A DNA stretch of 6,029 bases from an archaeon (GTDB lineage: Archaea; EX4484-52; B79-G9), in contig JAUVEX010000058.1 of the NCBI GenBank assembly GCA_030594585.1, forward strand, positions 1 through 6,029, written 5' to 3'. Every line of letters starts with the position of its first letter. Positions within the stretch are counted from its first letter, which is position 1. The translations under genes and the position numbers were made by a program. This document shows, piece after piece, positions 5,457 through 6,029 of the stretch. A model generated the notes under the pieces. That model saw only the letters and a list, made by a program, of their open reading frames with translations, was not told the DNA's origin and did no database searches.

Positions 5457-6029
5457 TTATAAAAACATCAGTAATTTTGCAGTGATTGCTGCTGTGAGTG
5501 TTGCTGTAAAATTAACAGACCCGTTTGTCATCTGTTTCTTGTTTTCAAAAACAGCGCCTAAAACACTGTCAATCAGGGATCCTAAAACCCCTGCAACAAA
5601 AACAGCTAAAAAAAGTTTAGTCCTATTAACTTCTAAATAAAAACTTGAAGCAAAAAAGAATGCTGCAGCACCAATAATTGCGGCGCCGATTACGGCCGCA
5701 ATAAGACCTGTGATTGTTATTCCGCCGTTTGTTCCTTTGGGCACTTTTGTTTTTAAGTCTGTAATCATGCGCGGCTGTTCTTTTGAATGCGCGCCAATCT
5801 CGGAGCTTAAAGTGTCTGCAAGTGCTGCTGAAATGCTTCCAAGATACATGTATGGAAAACCAAAAACAGCGCTCATAAACGCAACAAGCCCGTTAGATAT
5901 TACATTATCCAACCCGCGCACTTCATGCTCTTCACCATTCTTTTTACGCGATCTGTGTGTGGCGTAAATAGATACCGCTAAAAATAAAAAAAGAACAAAC
6001 AACCAAACTCCTCCGCGAAGATAAAAAAT
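5457..6029 (-). CDS. DUF92 family integral membrane protein (partial, N-terminus off the right edge)
   Basis: The visible 190 residues are the C-terminal part of a DUF92/TIGR00297-type membrane protein. Signatures are ADTLSSEIGA, then PRMITDLKTKVPKGTNGG, then GVLGSLIDSVLGA. The plant member VTE6 is a phytyl-phosphate kinase. A polyprenyl- or isoprenoid-phosphate kinase role in archaea is a family-based guess only. About five hydrophobic segments are visible: near fragment residues 5-24, 40-62, 98-125, 130-152 and 168-190. The frame stays open to the window edge. A TTG at 6002 preceded by GGAGGAG could mimic a start, but the codons above it give RGGVW plus the beginning of the first membrane segment, and family members usually have further N-terminal membrane helices. 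I therefore take the gene as truncated by the window. It precedes the PRC-barrel gene on the same strand. Confidence 0.88.
   Translation of the reverse strand: MFYLRGGVWLFVLFLFLAVSIYATHRSRKKNGEEHEVRGLDNVISNGLVAFMSAVFGFPYMYLGSISAALADTLSSEIGAHSKEQPRMITDLKTKVPKGTNGGITITGLIAAVIGAAIIGAAAFFFASSFYLEVNRTKLFLAVFVAGVLGSLIDSVLGAVFENKKQMTNGSVNFTATLTAAITAKLLMFL

Noticed and set aside
6000..6002. TTG at 6002 as the true start of the DUF92 protein, with GGAGGAG upstream
   Set aside because: The frame remains open to the window edge, the upstream codons extend the first membrane segment, and family members normally have more N-terminal membrane helices. The GGAGGA is read as two glycine codons. It remains a minor possibility.
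1..6029. CRISPR array, tRNA, rRNA, insertion sequence or attachment site
   Set aside because: I saw no repeated spacers, cloverleaf, transposase motif or paired terminal repeats anywhere in the window.

Overview
The window is archaeal. All recognisable genes are archaeal types: a two-ring CDC48/VAT ATPase, a euryarchaeal-style replication protein A with a C-x2-C-x8-C-x2-H zinc motif, the RadA recombinase, a stand-alone PRC-barrel protein and a DUF92 membrane protein. Three of the starts are set by GGTGA-type ribosome binding sites 4-5 nt upstream, and TATA-like boxes precede the genes. GC is moderate, roughly 40% by eye. The RPA type suggests a euryarchaeon or a related lineage. The sequence gives me no basis for naming a genus.

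Layout from left to right. Positions 1-75 may hold the 5' end of an unidentified divergent gene on the minus strand. An AT-rich promoter region follows (about 76-209). cdc48 runs 210-2990 (+), then a T-rich stretch and a TATA-like box lead into rpa, 3063-4073 (+). radA, 4085-5026 (+), follows after an 11-nt gap that contains its ribosome binding site, so rpa and radA look like one operon. The convergent intergenic region 5027-5125 contains two successive inverted repeats, and the second is a hairpin with T-tracts on both sides that can terminate both directions. On the minus strand lie a small PRC-barrel gene (5126-5392), with its own promoter and ribosome binding site, and upstream of it the C-terminal 190 codons of a DUF92 membrane protein that runs off the right edge.

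How the genes may work together: RPA coats single-stranded DNA and RadA forms the strand-exchange filament on it, so rpa-radA is a coherent recombination/repair pair. CDC48 unfolds or extracts proteins from complexes. Its position just upstream is suggestive of protein turnover at repair sites, but that is inference. The PRC-barrel and DUF92 genes form a separate minus-strand unit.

The most notable observation is in cdc48. The D1 AAA+ module carries an in-frame extra segment of about 170 residues, Lys/Glu-rich, probably mostly helical, and markedly AT-richer than its flanks (about 28% GC over 420 nt counted by hand). It sits between the end of the D1 core and the helical lid. It does not have the ends or position of an intein. 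From memory, Thermococcales CDC48 has a much shorter insert at the same point. The second oddity is the RadA P-loop, where the usually invariant glycine before the catalytic lysine is serine.
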